A DNA stretch of 64,000 bases from Streptomyces brevispora (GCF_007829885.1 NZ_VIWW01000001.1:3658001-3722000); one strand, 5' to 3'. Positions 16,295 to 26,895 are shown, counted from the stretch's first letter. A program made the numbers and translations. Notes: a model not told the origin generated them from the sequence alone.

Positions 16295-17464
16295 TCACCC
16301 CCGCCCCAGCACCACCGTCCCCGACGAGCAGAACCAGCCGCCCGTCCCCGACGCCACCGCCAGCTCCGGCAGCCGCCCGCCCGCCTTGCGCACCTGGCGT
16401 TCCCCCGCCTCGCCGCGCAACTGGCGTACCGCCTCCACCAGCAGGAACAGCCCGCGCATGCCGGGGTGGCAGGCGGACAGGCCGCCACCGTCCGTGTTCA
16501 CCGGGAGCTCGCCGGTCAGGCCGGTGCGACCCTTCTCGACGTACGCGCCGCCCTCGCCCTTCGCGCAGAAGCCCAGGTCCTCCAGCGTCACCAGGGTCAT
16601 GTAGGTGAACGCGTCGTAGATCTCGGCCAGATCGATGTCGGCGGGCCGCACCCCCGCCCGCTCGAAGGCCAGCCAGCCCGAGACGGCGGCGGGGGAGACC
16701 GTGAAGTCGTCCCACTCGGACATGGCGGAGTGCGAGACGTGCTCGCCGGTACCCAGGATCCAGACCGGCTCCTTCGCCGTGTCCGGTACGTACTCCTCGG
16801 CCGCCAGCAGCACCGCGCAGCCGCCGTCGCTGCGGATGCAGCAGTGCAGCTTGGTGAACGGGTCGGCGATCATCGGGCCGGACAGCACCTCGTCCACGGT
16901 GATCGGGTCGCGGAACATCGCGTCCGGATTGGCGGCCGCGTTGGCGCGGGCCTGCACCGCCACCTCGGCGAGCTGTTCGAGGGTGGTGCCGTACGCGTGC
17001 ATGTGGCGGCGGGCCGCCATCGCGTACTTGGCGACCAGCGAGTGCCCGTACGGCACCTCGAACTGGAGCGGGCCGCGGGCCCCGAAGGAGAGGTTGGACG
17101 TGCGGCGCCCCGCCTTGATGTCCGACCGCGCCGTCGACCCGTACACCAGCAGTACGGCGTTGGCGCGGCCCGCCGCGATGGCGTCCGCCGCATGGGCGGC
17201 CATCACCTCCCAGGTCGATCCGCCGACCGAGGTGGAGTCCACCCAGGTGGGTTTCAGCCCCAGGTACTCGGCGACCTCGACCGGGGCGAGCGTGCCGAGT
17301 CCGGCGGAGGCGAACCCGTCGACGACCGAACGGTCCAGGCCCGAGTCGGCGAGCGCCCGGCGGGCGGCCTGGGCGTGCAGGGCGTACGGCGTGGCCGTCT
17401 CGACGCGTCCGCAGTCGGCGAGGGATATGCCGACGACAGCGACCTTGCGGTGGGAAGAAGGCAT
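16295..17464 (-). CDS. Thiolase-like lipid-transfer protein (SCPx/Ltp family)
   Basis: A 389-residue thiolase-fold protein. Segments include VAVVGISLADCGR at the start, LHCCIRSDGGCAVLL in the middle, LAEIYDAFTYM, FCAKGEGGAYVEKG, and LPVNTDGGGLSACHPGMRG near the C-terminus. The classic N-terminal nucleophile Cys is not obvious, as in Ltp-type aldolases/thiolases of sterol catabolism. The CHPGM motif keeps the His of thiolases, unlike the paralogue at 26896-28065. A partner DUF35 is expected but not adjacent. ATG 17464 lies 4 bp from the operator 17469-17483, so repressor binding would cover the translation start. Confidence 0.85.
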   Translation of the reverse strand: MPSSHRKVAVVGISLADCGRVETATPYALHAQAARRALADSGLDRSVVDGFASAGLGTLAPVEVAEYLGLKPTWVDSTSVGGSTWEVMAAHAADAIAAGRANAVLLVYGSTARSDIKAGRRTSNLSFGARGPLQFEVPYGHSLVAKYAMAARRHMHAYGTTLEQLAEVAVQARANAAANPDAMFRDPITVDEVLSGPMIADPFTKLHCCIRSDGGCAVLLAAEEYVPDTAKEPVWILGTGEHVSHSAMSEWDDFTVSPAAVSGWLAFERAGVRPADIDLAEIYDAFTYMTLVTLEDLGFCAKGEGGAYVEKGRTGLTGELPVNTDGGGLSACHPGMRGLFLLVEAVRQLRGEAGERQVRKAGGRLPELAVASGTGGWFCSSGTVVLGRG

Positions 17465-17468
17465 GAAT

Positions 17469-17483
17469 CTGACGGTACATCAG
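17469..17483. promoter_or_regulatory. Candidate TetR operator 3 (CTGACGGTACATCAG)
   Basis: A 15-bp site immediately 5' of the thiolase-like gene start (17464, minus strand). One arm has a single mismatch. A second site lies 92 bp away in front of the divergent acyl-CoA dehydrogenase, so each divergent gene has its own operator. Confidence 0.72.
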
Positions 17484-17574
17484 ATCCGGGCGGGGTGGCC
17501 CGGCTCGCGATGCCGGGATCCTGCGGGGGTGTCACGGTGCGCGGCTCTGGGAATCTCGTAACATCGGCCCTAGC

Positions 17575-17589
17575 ATGACGGCCCGTCAG
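17575..17589. promoter_or_regulatory. Candidate TetR operator 4 (ATGACGGCCCGTCAG)
   Basis: The site has arms ATGACGG and CCGTCAG, identical to the perfect site at 4032-4046 except for the first base. It is 40 bp upstream of the acyl-CoA dehydrogenase ATG at 17629. Confidence 0.74.
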
Positions 17590-17628
17590 ATCGGAGGCCG
17601 TCGGCCTCCGAGGGGAAGGAGTCCGACG

Positions 17629-18885
17629 ATGGATGCCGCCTTCACCGCGGAACAGGACGAGATCCGCCGCACCTTGCGCGAACTGCTGGCCCGACACAGC
17701 GGCCCCGACGACGTCAGGAGCGCCGTGGGCACGCGGGACGGATACGACGCCGAGCTGTGGCGCCGGCTCGCCCGGGACCTGGGCCTGCCCGGACTCGCCC
17801 TGCCGCAGGAGTACGGAGGCGTCGGCTGCGGCCCCGTCGAGCTCGCCGTCGTCTGCGAGGAGGCCGGCCGGGCACTGCTGCCGTCCCCGCTGCTCGCCAC
17901 CGCCGTACTCGCCGCTCCCCTGATCGTCGCCCTCGGCACCGACGAGCAGCGCACCGCCCTGCTGCCGGGCGTCGCGGCGGGCGAACTCACCGCGACGCTG
18001 GCCGTCCCCGGCGGCTCGCTCGCCACCGCCCTCGGCCTCACCGGCGACCTCACCGGCGGCAGCTGGGCGGGCGGCGGCCGGGCGGGCGGCGTGCAGGCCC
18101 GGCCGTCCGGCGACGGCGGGGGATGGCGGCTGTACGGAGAGGCCGACCAGGTGCTCGACGGGCACAGCGCCGGACTGCTCCTGGTCGCCGCGCACACGGG
18201 CGGCTTCCCGCGCAGCCGCACGCTGTTGTTCCTGGTCCGGACGGACGGGCCGCGGACGCCCGCCGGACTCGTCCGCACCCGGCGGACCGCACTGGACGAG
18301 ACCCGGCCGCTCGCCCGCATCCAGCTGCGCGACGCCGAGGCCGAACTCCTCGGCGCCGACGACACCGTGGACGCGTCGGCGGCCCTCGCCGCGGCAGGCC
18401 GCACCGCGGCCGCGGCACTCGCCGCCGAGGCGGTGGGGGCGGCCGCGAGCGCGCTGGAGCGGACGGTCGCCCATGTCGGGGAGCGCGAGCAGTTCGGCCG
18501 CGCGATCGGCTCCTTCCAGGCCGTGAAGCACCGCCTCGCCGATCTGTACGTACGGGTGCAGTCGGCCCGTTCCGCGGCGTACTACGCGGCCTGGGACCCG
18601 GAGGCCGGCGGGCTCGCCCTCGCCCAGGCGCTGGAGGCGCTGCGCGTCACCACCGCCGAGGCCGTGCAGCTCCACGGGGGCATCGGCTTCACCTGGGAGC
18701 ACGAGGCGCATCTGTACTTCAAGCGGGCCGCCGCCGACGAACTGCTCCTGGGCCCCGTCCACCGCCTCCGCGACCACGCGGCCCAGCGGGCGGGACTCTT
18801 CGGACCCGGTCAGGGCGCGCCGGAACGGGGAACCGCCGAACGGGGACGGGCCGAACAGGGACCGGCCGAACGGGTGGCGGTCTGA
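17629..18885 (+). CDS. Acyl-CoA dehydrogenase (FadE family)
   Basis: A 418-residue flavin-dependent acyl-CoA dehydrogenase. An N-terminal helical domain (FTAEQDEIRRTLRELLARH, LPQEYGGVGCGPVELAVV) precedes a beta domain at about 130-230 that contains a Gly-rich insertion. The C-terminal helical domain has REQFGRAIGSFQAVKHRLAD and VQLHGGIGFTWEHEAHLYFKR. The last 25 residues are a repetitive PERGTAERG-type tail. Actinobacterial sterol-type FadEs often work as heteromers; no second subunit is present in the window. ATG 17629 follows AAGGAG; the upstream ATG at 17575 lies inside the operator and is rejected. It overlaps the F420-type reductase by 1 nt. Confidence 0.9.
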   Translation: MDAAFTAEQDEIRRTLRELLARHSGPDDVRSAVGTRDGYDAELWRRLARDLGLPGLALPQEYGGVGCGPVELAVVCEEAGRALLPSPLLATAVLAAPLIVALGTDEQRTALLPGVAAGELTATLAVPGGSLATALGLTGDLTGGSWAGGGRAGGVQARPSGDGGGWRLYGEADQVLDGHSAGLLLVAAHTGGFPRSRTLLFLVRTDGPRTPAGLVRTRRTALDETRPLARIQLRDAEAELLGADDTVDASAALAAAGRTAAAALAAEAVGAAASALERTVAHVGEREQFGRAIGSFQAVKHRLADLYVRVQSARSAAYYAAWDPEAGGLALAQALEALRVTTAEAVQLHGGIGFTWEHEAHLYFKRAAADELLLGPVHRLRDHAAQRAGLFGPGQGAPERGTAERGRAEQGPAERVAV

Positions 18886-19445
18886 TGGCGCTCGGCGTCC
18901 GCCTCGTCCAGAAGGTCTCCTCGACCCGGGCCTTCGCACGGGTCGCACCCCATCTCGTACCGGCCATGGACCGCACGGTCCACAAGCTCACCCGCGGCCG
19001 GGTGCTGCTCAGCGCGCAGATACTGCCGGGGGTCGTCCTGACGGTGCCGGGGGCGCGGAGCGGACAGCCCAGGACCACCCCGCTGGCCTGCATGCCGGAA
19101 CACGGCGGCGACGCTGCTTCGGGCGGCGGCGACCGGCGCAACGGTGAAGGACGCAGCGGTGACCGGCGCGAGGGTGAGCCGGGCAGCTGGATCCTGGTCG
19201 GCAGCAACTTCGGCCGTACCGGGCACCCGGCGTGGACGGCGAACCTGCTGGCGCATCCGGACGGGGCCGTCATCAGCTGGAAGGGCCGCGACATTCCGGT
19301 ACGGGCCCGGCTGCTGGCGGGTGCCGAGCGGGCGGTGGTGTGGGAGGCGGCGCTGAAGTTCTGGCCGCCCTACGCGGCGTACCAGGCGCGGATCGACCGG
19401 GAGATCCGGCTGTTCCGGCTGGAGCGGCGCGACGAGTCGGCGTGA
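18885..19445 (+). CDS. Deazaflavin (F420)-dependent nitroreductase-family protein
   Basis: A 186-residue DDN-like split-barrel protein. Family signatures are VLTVPGARSGQPRTTPLACM, SWILVGSNFGRTGHPAWTANLLAHPDG and FWPPYAAYQARIDREIRLFRLER. Such proteins reduce enones, quinones or nitro groups with F420H2. An insertion at about residues 72-102 is rich in Gly/Arg/Glu and contains a repeated GDRR-x-GEG unit, probably a slippage-derived loop. It is coupled to the acyl-CoA dehydrogenase by a 1-nt overlap (TGATG), so it should act on the same pathway. The role in reducing a conjugated intermediate is inference. Confidence 0.85.
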   Translation: MALGVRLVQKVSSTRAFARVAPHLVPAMDRTVHKLTRGRVLLSAQILPGVVLTVPGARSGQPRTTPLACMPEHGGDAASGGGDRRNGEGRSGDRREGEPGSWILVGSNFGRTGHPAWTANLLAHPDGAVISWKGRDIPVRARLLAGAERAVVWEAALKFWPPYAAYQARIDREIRLFRLERRDESA

Positions 19446-19504
19446 GGGCAAGCCGGTTCGCGCTGCCCGGCTGTCCGCCTCGCCCTTGTGCGGTGTCCGG
19501 GTAC

Positions 19505-19540
19505 ACCGACGGCGGACCACATGCGTGGTCCGCCGTCGGT
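19505..19540. terminator. Bidirectional hairpin terminator
   Basis: A perfect 16-bp stem (ACCGACGGCGGACCAC and its complement) around the loop ATGC. It is placed between the convergent F420-type reductase and TetR genes and can serve both. Confidence 0.88.
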
Positions 19541-19607
19541 GAGACAGGACCTGGGGCGCCCGGGATCACCGCGCGTCACCCAGTACGTGGGGAATCCGGC
19601 GCGGGCG

Positions 19608-20255
19608 CTACTTCGTCGGCTTCCTGCCGGTGATGCCCAGGTGCACCAACAGCGCGAGGTTCGGACGGAGTTCGGCCTGCTTCACGCCCCAGGTGGTGAA
19701 GCCCTTCTGGTGCGAGGCGACCGCGGCCAGCATCGCGACCAGGGAACCGGCCATCGCCGCGGGACTGATGTCCTTGTCCACCCTGCCCTTGGCCTGGAGC
19801 TCCTTCATCGAGTCCGTAAGGGAGTTGGTGACGGAGTTGAGGATCTTCATACGGATCTTGTAGAACCGCTTGTCGCCCTCGGCCGCACCGAGGTCGACCA
19901 CGCGAAGGATCGCGTCGTTGCGCCGCCAGAAGTCGAGGAATCCCTCGACGAGTTCCTCGGCGGTCTGCCAGCCCGACTTGCCGACCCAGGAGCGTCCGGC
20001 GACCAGTTCGGTCAGTCCGGCACCCTCCTTGGCCATCTCTTCGGCGATTTCGAGGACGGCGCCCTCCACGTCGGGGAAGTATTGATAGAAGGTCGCGGGT
20101 GAAGTCCCCGCCTTCCGGGCGACGTCGATGACTTTGACGTCCCGGTACGGCGAGGAGCTGAGCATCTCGCTGAGGCAGTCGAGCAGCTTCTGCCGCGTCG
20201 CCTGTCCGCGTCGACCGGCCACGCGGCCGTCGACGGTGCGTACTTGTCCTGTCAT
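19608..20255 (-). CDS. TetR-family repressor, proposed master of the 15-bp operator family
   Basis: A 215-residue TetR regulator. The N-terminal HTH spans about residues 18-65 (RQKLLDCLSEMLSSSPYRDV, DVARKAGTSPATFYQYFPD). The ligand domain follows and ends in a Lys-rich tail. ATG 20255 lies inside the operator-like site 20249-20263, which suggests autorepression. It is surrounded by CoA-thioester catabolic genes whose promoters carry the same site, so the likely ligand is a CoA thioester of the pathway substrate, as in KstR-type regulators. That ligand and the regulon are inference from operator distribution. No other TetR gene is in the window. Confidence 0.9.
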   Translation of the reverse strand: MTGQVRTVDGRVAGRRGQATRQKLLDCLSEMLSSSPYRDVKVIDVARKAGTSPATFYQYFPDVEGAVLEIAEEMAKEGAGLTELVAGRSWVGKSGWQTAEELVEGFLDFWRRNDAILRVVDLGAAEGDKRFYKIRMKILNSVTNSLTDSMKELQAKGRVDKDISPAAMAGSLVAMLAAVASHQKGFTTWGVKQAELRPNLALLVHLGITGRKPTK

Positions 20256-20263
20256 GCCGTCAG
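20249..20263. promoter_or_regulatory. Candidate TetR operator 5, over the regulator start codon
   Basis: Top strand CTGTCATGCCGTCAG; on the gene strand it reads CTGACGGCATGACAG. The initiator ATG of the TetR gene (20253-20255) lies within it. It shares 14 of 15 bases with the site at 5804-5818. Confidence 0.68.
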
Positions 20264-20400
20264 CTTACCGACGGGTGATCGGAGCGCGATTCGGCCGACT
20301 GCAAATGGGGAATGCCGCAGTCGTGACGGGGGAGAATGCGGTGGTTTCCGACGATGTGCCCCCGTGGTTCCGCATGCGGTTCCACACCGTCTGATTAATG

Positions 20401-20434
20401 TTATCAACAGCCTGTGGATAACATCGGTGGATAA
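20401..20434. promoter_or_regulatory. Cluster of three DnaA-box-like 9-mers
   Basis: The 394-bp gap 20256-20649 has no gene. It contains an AT-richer patch with TTATCAACA (20401-20409), TGTGGATAA (20413-20421; the complement is the perfect TTATCCACA box) and GGTGGATAA (20426-20434). Three near-consensus boxes in 34 bp are unlikely in DNA of this GC content. A role (DnaA titration, or control of the VOC or TetR genes) is unproven. The rest of the gap has GGGCGTC-containing short repeats near 20540-20630. Confidence 0.5.
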
Positions 20435-20649
20435 CTTTCCGTGACGACGGCATTCGGGAATGTTGGTATCGAAAATATGTTCGTACGGAAGGGGCTGAAG
20501 CGCGCGCCGAGCGCCTCGCGGCTACGTTGGGTGTGACGAGCATCACCACTGGGCGAACGGCGTCGCTGATGGGCGTCAACACTGGCGAACGTCACCGCTG
20601 ATGGGCGTCGCTGCCGACGGGCGTCACCGCTACGGAAGGATCCGGGTCC

Positions 20650-21450
20650 ATGGCCGCATTCGCGCAGTCCGCGCCGTGCTGGGTGGATGTGCAGCTTCCC
20701 GACCTCGAAGCGGGCAAGCGCTTCTACGGTGAGCTCTTCGGCTGGACCTTCCGGGCGGGCGACGGACCCTTCGCCGATGCCCTCAGCGGCGGGGCCCTGG
20801 TCGCCGGGCTCGCCGCCAAGCAGGACGGCCGCATGCCGACCGCCTGGGGCGTCTACTTCGCGACCGACGACATCAGGGCCTCCGTCGCCCGGATCCGGGA
20901 GGCGGGCGGGCAGGTGATCACCGAACCGGTGCGGGCCGGCCGGTCCGGGGTGCTCGCCCAGGCCGCCGACCCGGGCGGCGCCGTCTTCGGGCTCTGGCAG
21001 GCCGCTGGGCGCAGGGGCTTCCAGAAGCAGAACGAGCCGGGCTCCTTCTGCTGGACCGAGGTCTACACCCGGCAGAAGGAACGCGTCGACCCCTTCTACG
21101 AGCAGGTCTTCGGCTTCCGCTCCGTCGATCCCGACGAAGCCGGCTCCGGCGCCCCCGGAACGAACGAGTCCGGCGTCGACTTCCGCATGTGGTCGCCGGC
21201 CGGCACGGAACCCGGGCCGGACACCGCGGTCGGCGGGCGCAGCGTCATCACCGACGCGTTCCCCGCCATGATGCCCAGCTACTTCCTCAACTACTTCGCC
21301 GTGGCGGACTGCGACGAGTCGGCCGCCACCGTCGTCCGGCTCGGCGGCCGGGTGTCCGCACCGCCCTTCGATATTCCGTCCGGGCGGATGTCGGTGCTCC
21401 AGGACGACCAGGGCGCCGTGTTCGGAGTACTTCAGCCACCGGTGTCCTGA
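20650..21450 (+). CDS. VOC-family protein with two glyoxalase-like domains
   Basis: A 266-residue protein with two vicinal-oxygen-chelate modules: about 5-120 (CWVDVQLPDLEAGKRFYGELFGW, DPGGAVFGLWQ) and about 135-262 (CWTEVYTRQKERVDPFYEQVFGF, LQDDQGAVFGVLQ). Streptomyces proteins of this type include hydroxylase-like or drug-binding proteins, but the metal ligands are not clear. ATG 20650 has AAGGA upstream. It ends 179 bp before the AfsK-like kinase and is otherwise isolated. No member of the TetR operator family precedes it. Confidence 0.8.
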   Translation: MAAFAQSAPCWVDVQLPDLEAGKRFYGELFGWTFRAGDGPFADALSGGALVAGLAAKQDGRMPTAWGVYFATDDIRASVARIREAGGQVITEPVRAGRSGVLAQAADPGGAVFGLWQAAGRRGFQKQNEPGSFCWTEVYTRQKERVDPFYEQVFGFRSVDPDEAGSGAPGTNESGVDFRMWSPAGTEPGPDTAVGGRSVITDAFPAMMPSYFLNYFAVADCDESAATVVRLGGRVSAPPFDIPSGRMSVLQDDQGAVFGVLQPPVS

Positions 21451-21628
21451 TACCGACCGGAGTGAGCCATGACACCCGGATCTGCCCCCGGGTTCGCAAC
21501 CGGCGCCTCGGCCAGGAAGAATCGGGGTGCGCACCGCCGGGTGGTGCCCAGTGGTGAGACGCTGCACAGGGCGGGTTTTCGCGGGCCTCTGTCGATTGAG
21601 GTTCGTACGGGGAGGTGGCAGGCAAGTG

Positions 21629-24046
<2,418 letters not shown>

Positions 24047-24093
24047 GGGCGGTCGGGACGAGGGCCGGGTGCGTCCGGACGGCCGCTTCGTCC

Positions 24094-24702
24094 TCAGTCG
24101 CCGGACGGGCTCGATCTGTCCGGGCCCGTGTCTCGCGGCGGTCCCACGTACGGATCCACCTCGGGCTCCGGCCAGGGGCTGGTCTGCACCGACGGTCCCG
24201 GCTCCCGGGTGGGCGGCCATGTGTCGGGTTCCGCCGACCCCGGCGCCTTGAACGGCCGGTTCCGGTCCGCCCGCGCCCCGAGCCGCCCGCCACCGCGCCC
24301 CGACATCAGCGCCGCCCCCAGCAGGAGCAGCACCCCGCCACCCGCCGCGCCCGCCACCCCCTGATCGAGCCCGGAGCCGTTCCCCGAGATCGTCAGCTCT
24401 CCGGCCGCCTGGCCCTGGCGGACCATCCACAGCACCGTGAACCCGAGCACCACCACGCCCGCGAGGGCGACCAGCAGCCGGGACCGCAGCGCGACGCCGA
24501 CGACCGTCAGCACCGCGGCGAAGACAAACGGGAGCAGGATCGAATCGAACAGACCGGGGTGCGCCCCGGTGACACCGGTGAAGAGGTCGCCGATCCGGTA
24601 GTGCCGCCCGAGACGGCCGTCGTACCAGGCACGGAAGGGGCTCAGCACGGCGGCTGCCGCTCCTGCGAGAGCGACGATCGAGCCGAGGACGTTACGGATC
24701 AT
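24094..24702 (-). CDS. Membrane protein with four predicted helices
   Basis: A 202-residue integral membrane protein without a family that I can name. Hydrophobic segments lie at about 5-22, 52-72, 75-95 and 118-135. Two aromatic/charged segments (SPFRAWYDGRLGRHYRIGDLF) lie in the first loop. The C-terminal 60 residues are Pro/Arg/Asp-rich and cytoplasmic or periplasmic. ATG 24702 is chosen because GGAGG precedes it. It converges with the AfsK-like kinase, with only 47 bp between the stops. It might be a kinase-linked membrane partner, but only proximity suggests this. Confidence 0.75.
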   Translation of the reverse strand: MIRNVLGSIVALAGAAAAVLSPFRAWYDGRLGRHYRIGDLFTGVTGAHPGLFDSILLPFVFAAVLTVVGVALRSRLLVALAGVVVLGFTVLWMVRQGQAAGELTISGNGSGLDQGVAGAAGGGVLLLLGAALMSGRGGGRLGARADRNRPFKAPGSAEPDTWPPTREPGPSVQTSPWPEPEVDPYVGPPRDTGPDRSSPSGD

Positions 24703-24970
24703 CTCCGGCCTCCAGCGGGCGTGCGACGCTTCACCGGCCGGCGACACGGATCAGCACCGCTCTCGCCTCGACGCTACGCCGGGGGCATGGCCCCCGCCAC
24801 CAGACGACGACGGGCGGACAGCGGGCGGACGATGACCGGATCGTGACAGGGCCATGACCGGGCCGCCGATCGGAACCGGCCATGCTGTGCGTTACGGTGT
24901 CGCGCGCGGCCGTGCGGCAGCGGTGCCGAACACCGTGGAGCTGAGCCACAACACAAGGGGGGCGGCATCG

Positions 24971-25525
24971 ATGATGCGGCAGAACATGAAGCTGGCAGTG
25001 GTCCTGACCGCGGTGGTGCTCGCGCTCACCGGCTTCACCGGTTCCAGCCACGGCGGCAAGAGCGGCAAGAGCAGGACGTCCGGCGGCAGTGGCGGTAGCA
25101 GCAGCGGCGGTGGGTGCTCCAACTCCAAGAAGAGCAACGGGACCTACCACGACACCGACTACCACGACGACAACTACGGCTCGTCCGGCAGCTCGTCCAG
25201 CGGCTCCGCCTACGGCACGGCGACCCCGAGCGCCACCGCGACGGACGCGCCCCGGGCGTACGTCTTCCGCTGCGCGACGCCCCGCAAGGGCAAGCGCAAG
25301 GCCGTCACCACCTCCACCGTGCGCCTCACCGCGGGCGCGGCGGGCAGCCACAACTACGAGGTCGACGTGACCTTCCTCGACGCGTTCGGCAACACCGTCG
25401 ACACGGGCGAGGCGAGGGTGGACGCGGACGGCGGCGAGACGAAGACCGTCTCCGTCCGGATGGACAGCCCGAGCAAGGTCTCCCGGGTGAAGAAGTGCTC
25501 GGTCACCGCCGAGCTCAGCTACTGA
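24971..25525 (+). CDS. Secreted Ser/Gly-rich protein of unknown function
   Basis: A 184-residue exported protein. A signal peptide (core KLAVVLTAVVLALTGFTG) runs to about residue 28. A low-complexity Gly/Ser/Lys/His/Asp region (about 30-90) follows, and then a folded C-terminal part (about 95-184) with two Cys (FRCATPRKGK, KKCSVTAELSY) and an Ig-like beta pattern (NYEVDVTFLDAFGNTVDTGEARV). The C-terminal part resembles small secreted actinobacterial proteins. ATG 24971 follows AAGGGGGCGG. It stands alone between a membrane protein and a simple repeat; I cannot assign a function. Confidence 0.75.
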   Translation: MMRQNMKLAVVLTAVVLALTGFTGSSHGGKSGKSRTSGGSGGSSSGGGCSNSKKSNGTYHDTDYHDDNYGSSGSSSSGSAYGTATPSATATDAPRAYVFRCATPRKGKRKAVTTSTVRLTAGAAGSHNYEVDVTFLDAFGNTVDTGEARVDADGGETKTVSVRMDSPSKVSRVKKCSVTAELSY

Positions 25526-25528
25526 CCC

Positions 25529-25648
25529 ACAGCAACAGCAACAGCAACAGCGACGCCGACGCAGGCAGCGACGACGACGTACACGGCGACACCGACGCCG
25601 GCAGCGACGCCGACGCCGACGCCGACACCGACGCCGACGCGGGCACCG
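25529..25648. repeat. Hexanucleotide simple repeat (CAGCAA then GACGCC type)
   Basis: Just after the stop codon, AACAGC-type repeats run for about 25 bp and then GACGCCGAC-type repeats for about 80 bp, up to the convergent hydratase stop. The composition is unlike the flanks. It is open in one frame as Ser-Asn then Asp-Ala repeats, but I see no start. It is a slippage-prone intergenic array. Confidence 0.7.
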
Positions 25649-25657
25649 GCCGCGTAC

Positions 25658-26443
25658 TCACCGCAGCCGGTACTCGCCACCACCCGCCCCCCTGCCCCGC
25701 TCCCCGAACAGCTCCGCCTGCCGCTCCGGCGCCAGGTTGCCGAGCGCGATCAGGTGCGGGGCATGGGCCAGGGCCTGCGTTCGGGCCCCCTCCTTCGCGG
25801 ACCAGACGGCCCGTACCGTCCCCTGCACCGCCGCGGTCGGGTACGAGGCGATGACCGCCGCCGCCCGCAGCGCCGCCGCCACCGCGCCACCGGGCGGGGT
25901 GACCTCGCTGACCAGCCCGGTCTCGTACGCGCGCCGGGCCGAGACCCGTTCGGCCGTTCCCATCAGGGACATCCGGGCGACCTCACCGAACGGCATCCGC
26001 TGCGCCATCGAGATCGCCTCGTACGCGCTGACCATGCCGTACGTGGTGTGCGGGTCGAAGAACGTCGCCTCCTCGGACGCGATGACGAACTCCGCCTCGC
26101 CCAGCAGATAGAACGCCCCGCCGCAGGCCATCCCCTCCACGGCCGCGATCACCGGCTTCCACAGGTAGTTCGCCTTCGGCCCGATCGCGATCAGCGGATC
26201 GTCGATCGTGTACGGGGACGAGGGCTGCGGGACGTCCACGCCGCGGTCGATCCCGGTACAGAACGCCCGGCCGCCCGCGCCCGTCACGACGACGGCCCGC
26301 ACCTCCTCGTCGTACCGGAACGCCCGCCAGGCGGCCGTGAGTTCGGCGGCCGTCGCGAGGTCGATCGCGTTGTGCTTCGCCGGCCGGTCCAGGGTGAGCA
26401 GCGCGACCCCGGTCTCCTTGTCCGTCTCCGTGCGCAGTGCCAT
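25658..26443 (-). CDS. Enoyl-CoA hydratase/isomerase family protein
   Basis: A 261-residue crotonase. Visible elements are LLTLDRPAKHNAIDLATAAEL, GAGGRAFCTGIDR, the oxyanion-hole segment AAVEGMACGGAFYLLGEAEF and FFDPHTTYGMVSAYEA. The Glu of many hydratases is replaced in the FFDPHTTYG region, so isomerase, hydrolase or other crotonase chemistry is possible. It is the third gene of a thiolase-DUF35-hydratase operon on the minus strand, 7 bp after the DUF35 stop. The operon is preceded by the operator at 28098-28112. Confidence 0.87.
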   Translation of the reverse strand: MALRTETDKETGVALLTLDRPAKHNAIDLATAAELTAAWRAFRYDEEVRAVVVTGAGGRAFCTGIDRGVDVPQPSSPYTIDDPLIAIGPKANYLWKPVIAAVEGMACGGAFYLLGEAEFVIASEEATFFDPHTTYGMVSAYEAISMAQRMPFGEVARMSLMGTAERVSARRAYETGLVSEVTPPGGAVAAALRAAAVIASYPTAAVQGTVRAVWSAKEGARTQALAHAPHLIALGNLAPERQAELFGERGRGAGGGEYRLR

Positions 26444-26449
26444 CGCCGG

Positions 26450-26890
26450 TCACCGCTCCAGCAGCCAGCGGACCAGGGTCGCTTCGGGGGAGACGGGGCA
26501 GAAGACCGCCTTCACCGCCGCCCCGATCCGCAGCCGGCCCGGGTCCACCGAGTTCAGCGGCGCGTCCGGCCCGGTCACCACGTTGCCGACCAGCCGGATC
26601 TCCGGGGCGTCGGCCAGTTCGACCACCACCGCGTTGTACGGGGCCTGCGCCGCGTATGCGGGCAGCAGCGGCGGATGCGGCAGCACATAGGACCAGATGC
26701 GGCCGCGCCCGCTCAGCGCCCGCCACTCGCTGTCGAAGGACTGGCAGTGCGGGCAGCACGGCCGGGGCGGGAAGCGGAGCCGTCCGCAGTCCGGGGCGGC
26801 GCACGCCTGGACGCGCAGTTCACCGCGGGCCGCGTACTCCCAGAAGGGTGCGCCGTCCTCGTCGACGACGGGCAGCAGCAGGGCATCCAT
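26450..26890 (-). CDS. DUF35 OB-fold zinc-ribbon protein, partner of the adjacent thiolase
   Basis: A 146-residue DUF35 protein. The zinc ribbon is CAAPDCGRLRFPPRPCCPHC (about 30-49), with Cys pairs at both ends. The OB fold follows (GRGRIWSYVLPHPPLLPAYAAQ, YNAVVVELADAPEIRLVGNVV). In actinobacterial sterol side-chain catabolism, DUF35 domains bind Ltp-type thiolase-like aldolases and are needed for activity. The 5-bp separation from the thiolase gene strongly suggests such a complex here. ATG 26890 has GAGGAG upstream. The N-terminus lacks the Pro-rich extension of the paralogue at 6290-6823. Confidence 0.86.
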   Translation of the reverse strand: MDALLLPVVDEDGAPFWEYAARGELRVQACAAPDCGRLRFPPRPCCPHCQSFDSEWRALSGRGRIWSYVLPHPPLLPAYAAQAPYNAVVVELADAPEIRLVGNVVTGPDAPLNSVDPGRLRIGAAVKAVFCPVSPEATLVRWLLER

Positions 26891-26895
26891 CTCGG

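Noticed and set aside
17575..17628. Longer FadE starting at ATG 17575
   Set aside because: That ATG lies within the operator and the added residues are unlike the family; ATG 17629 has a proper RBS.
20401..20434. Replication origin
   Set aside because: Only three boxes in 34 bp and no dnaA, dnaN or AT-rich unwinding region; Streptomyces oriC has many boxes over about 1 kb.
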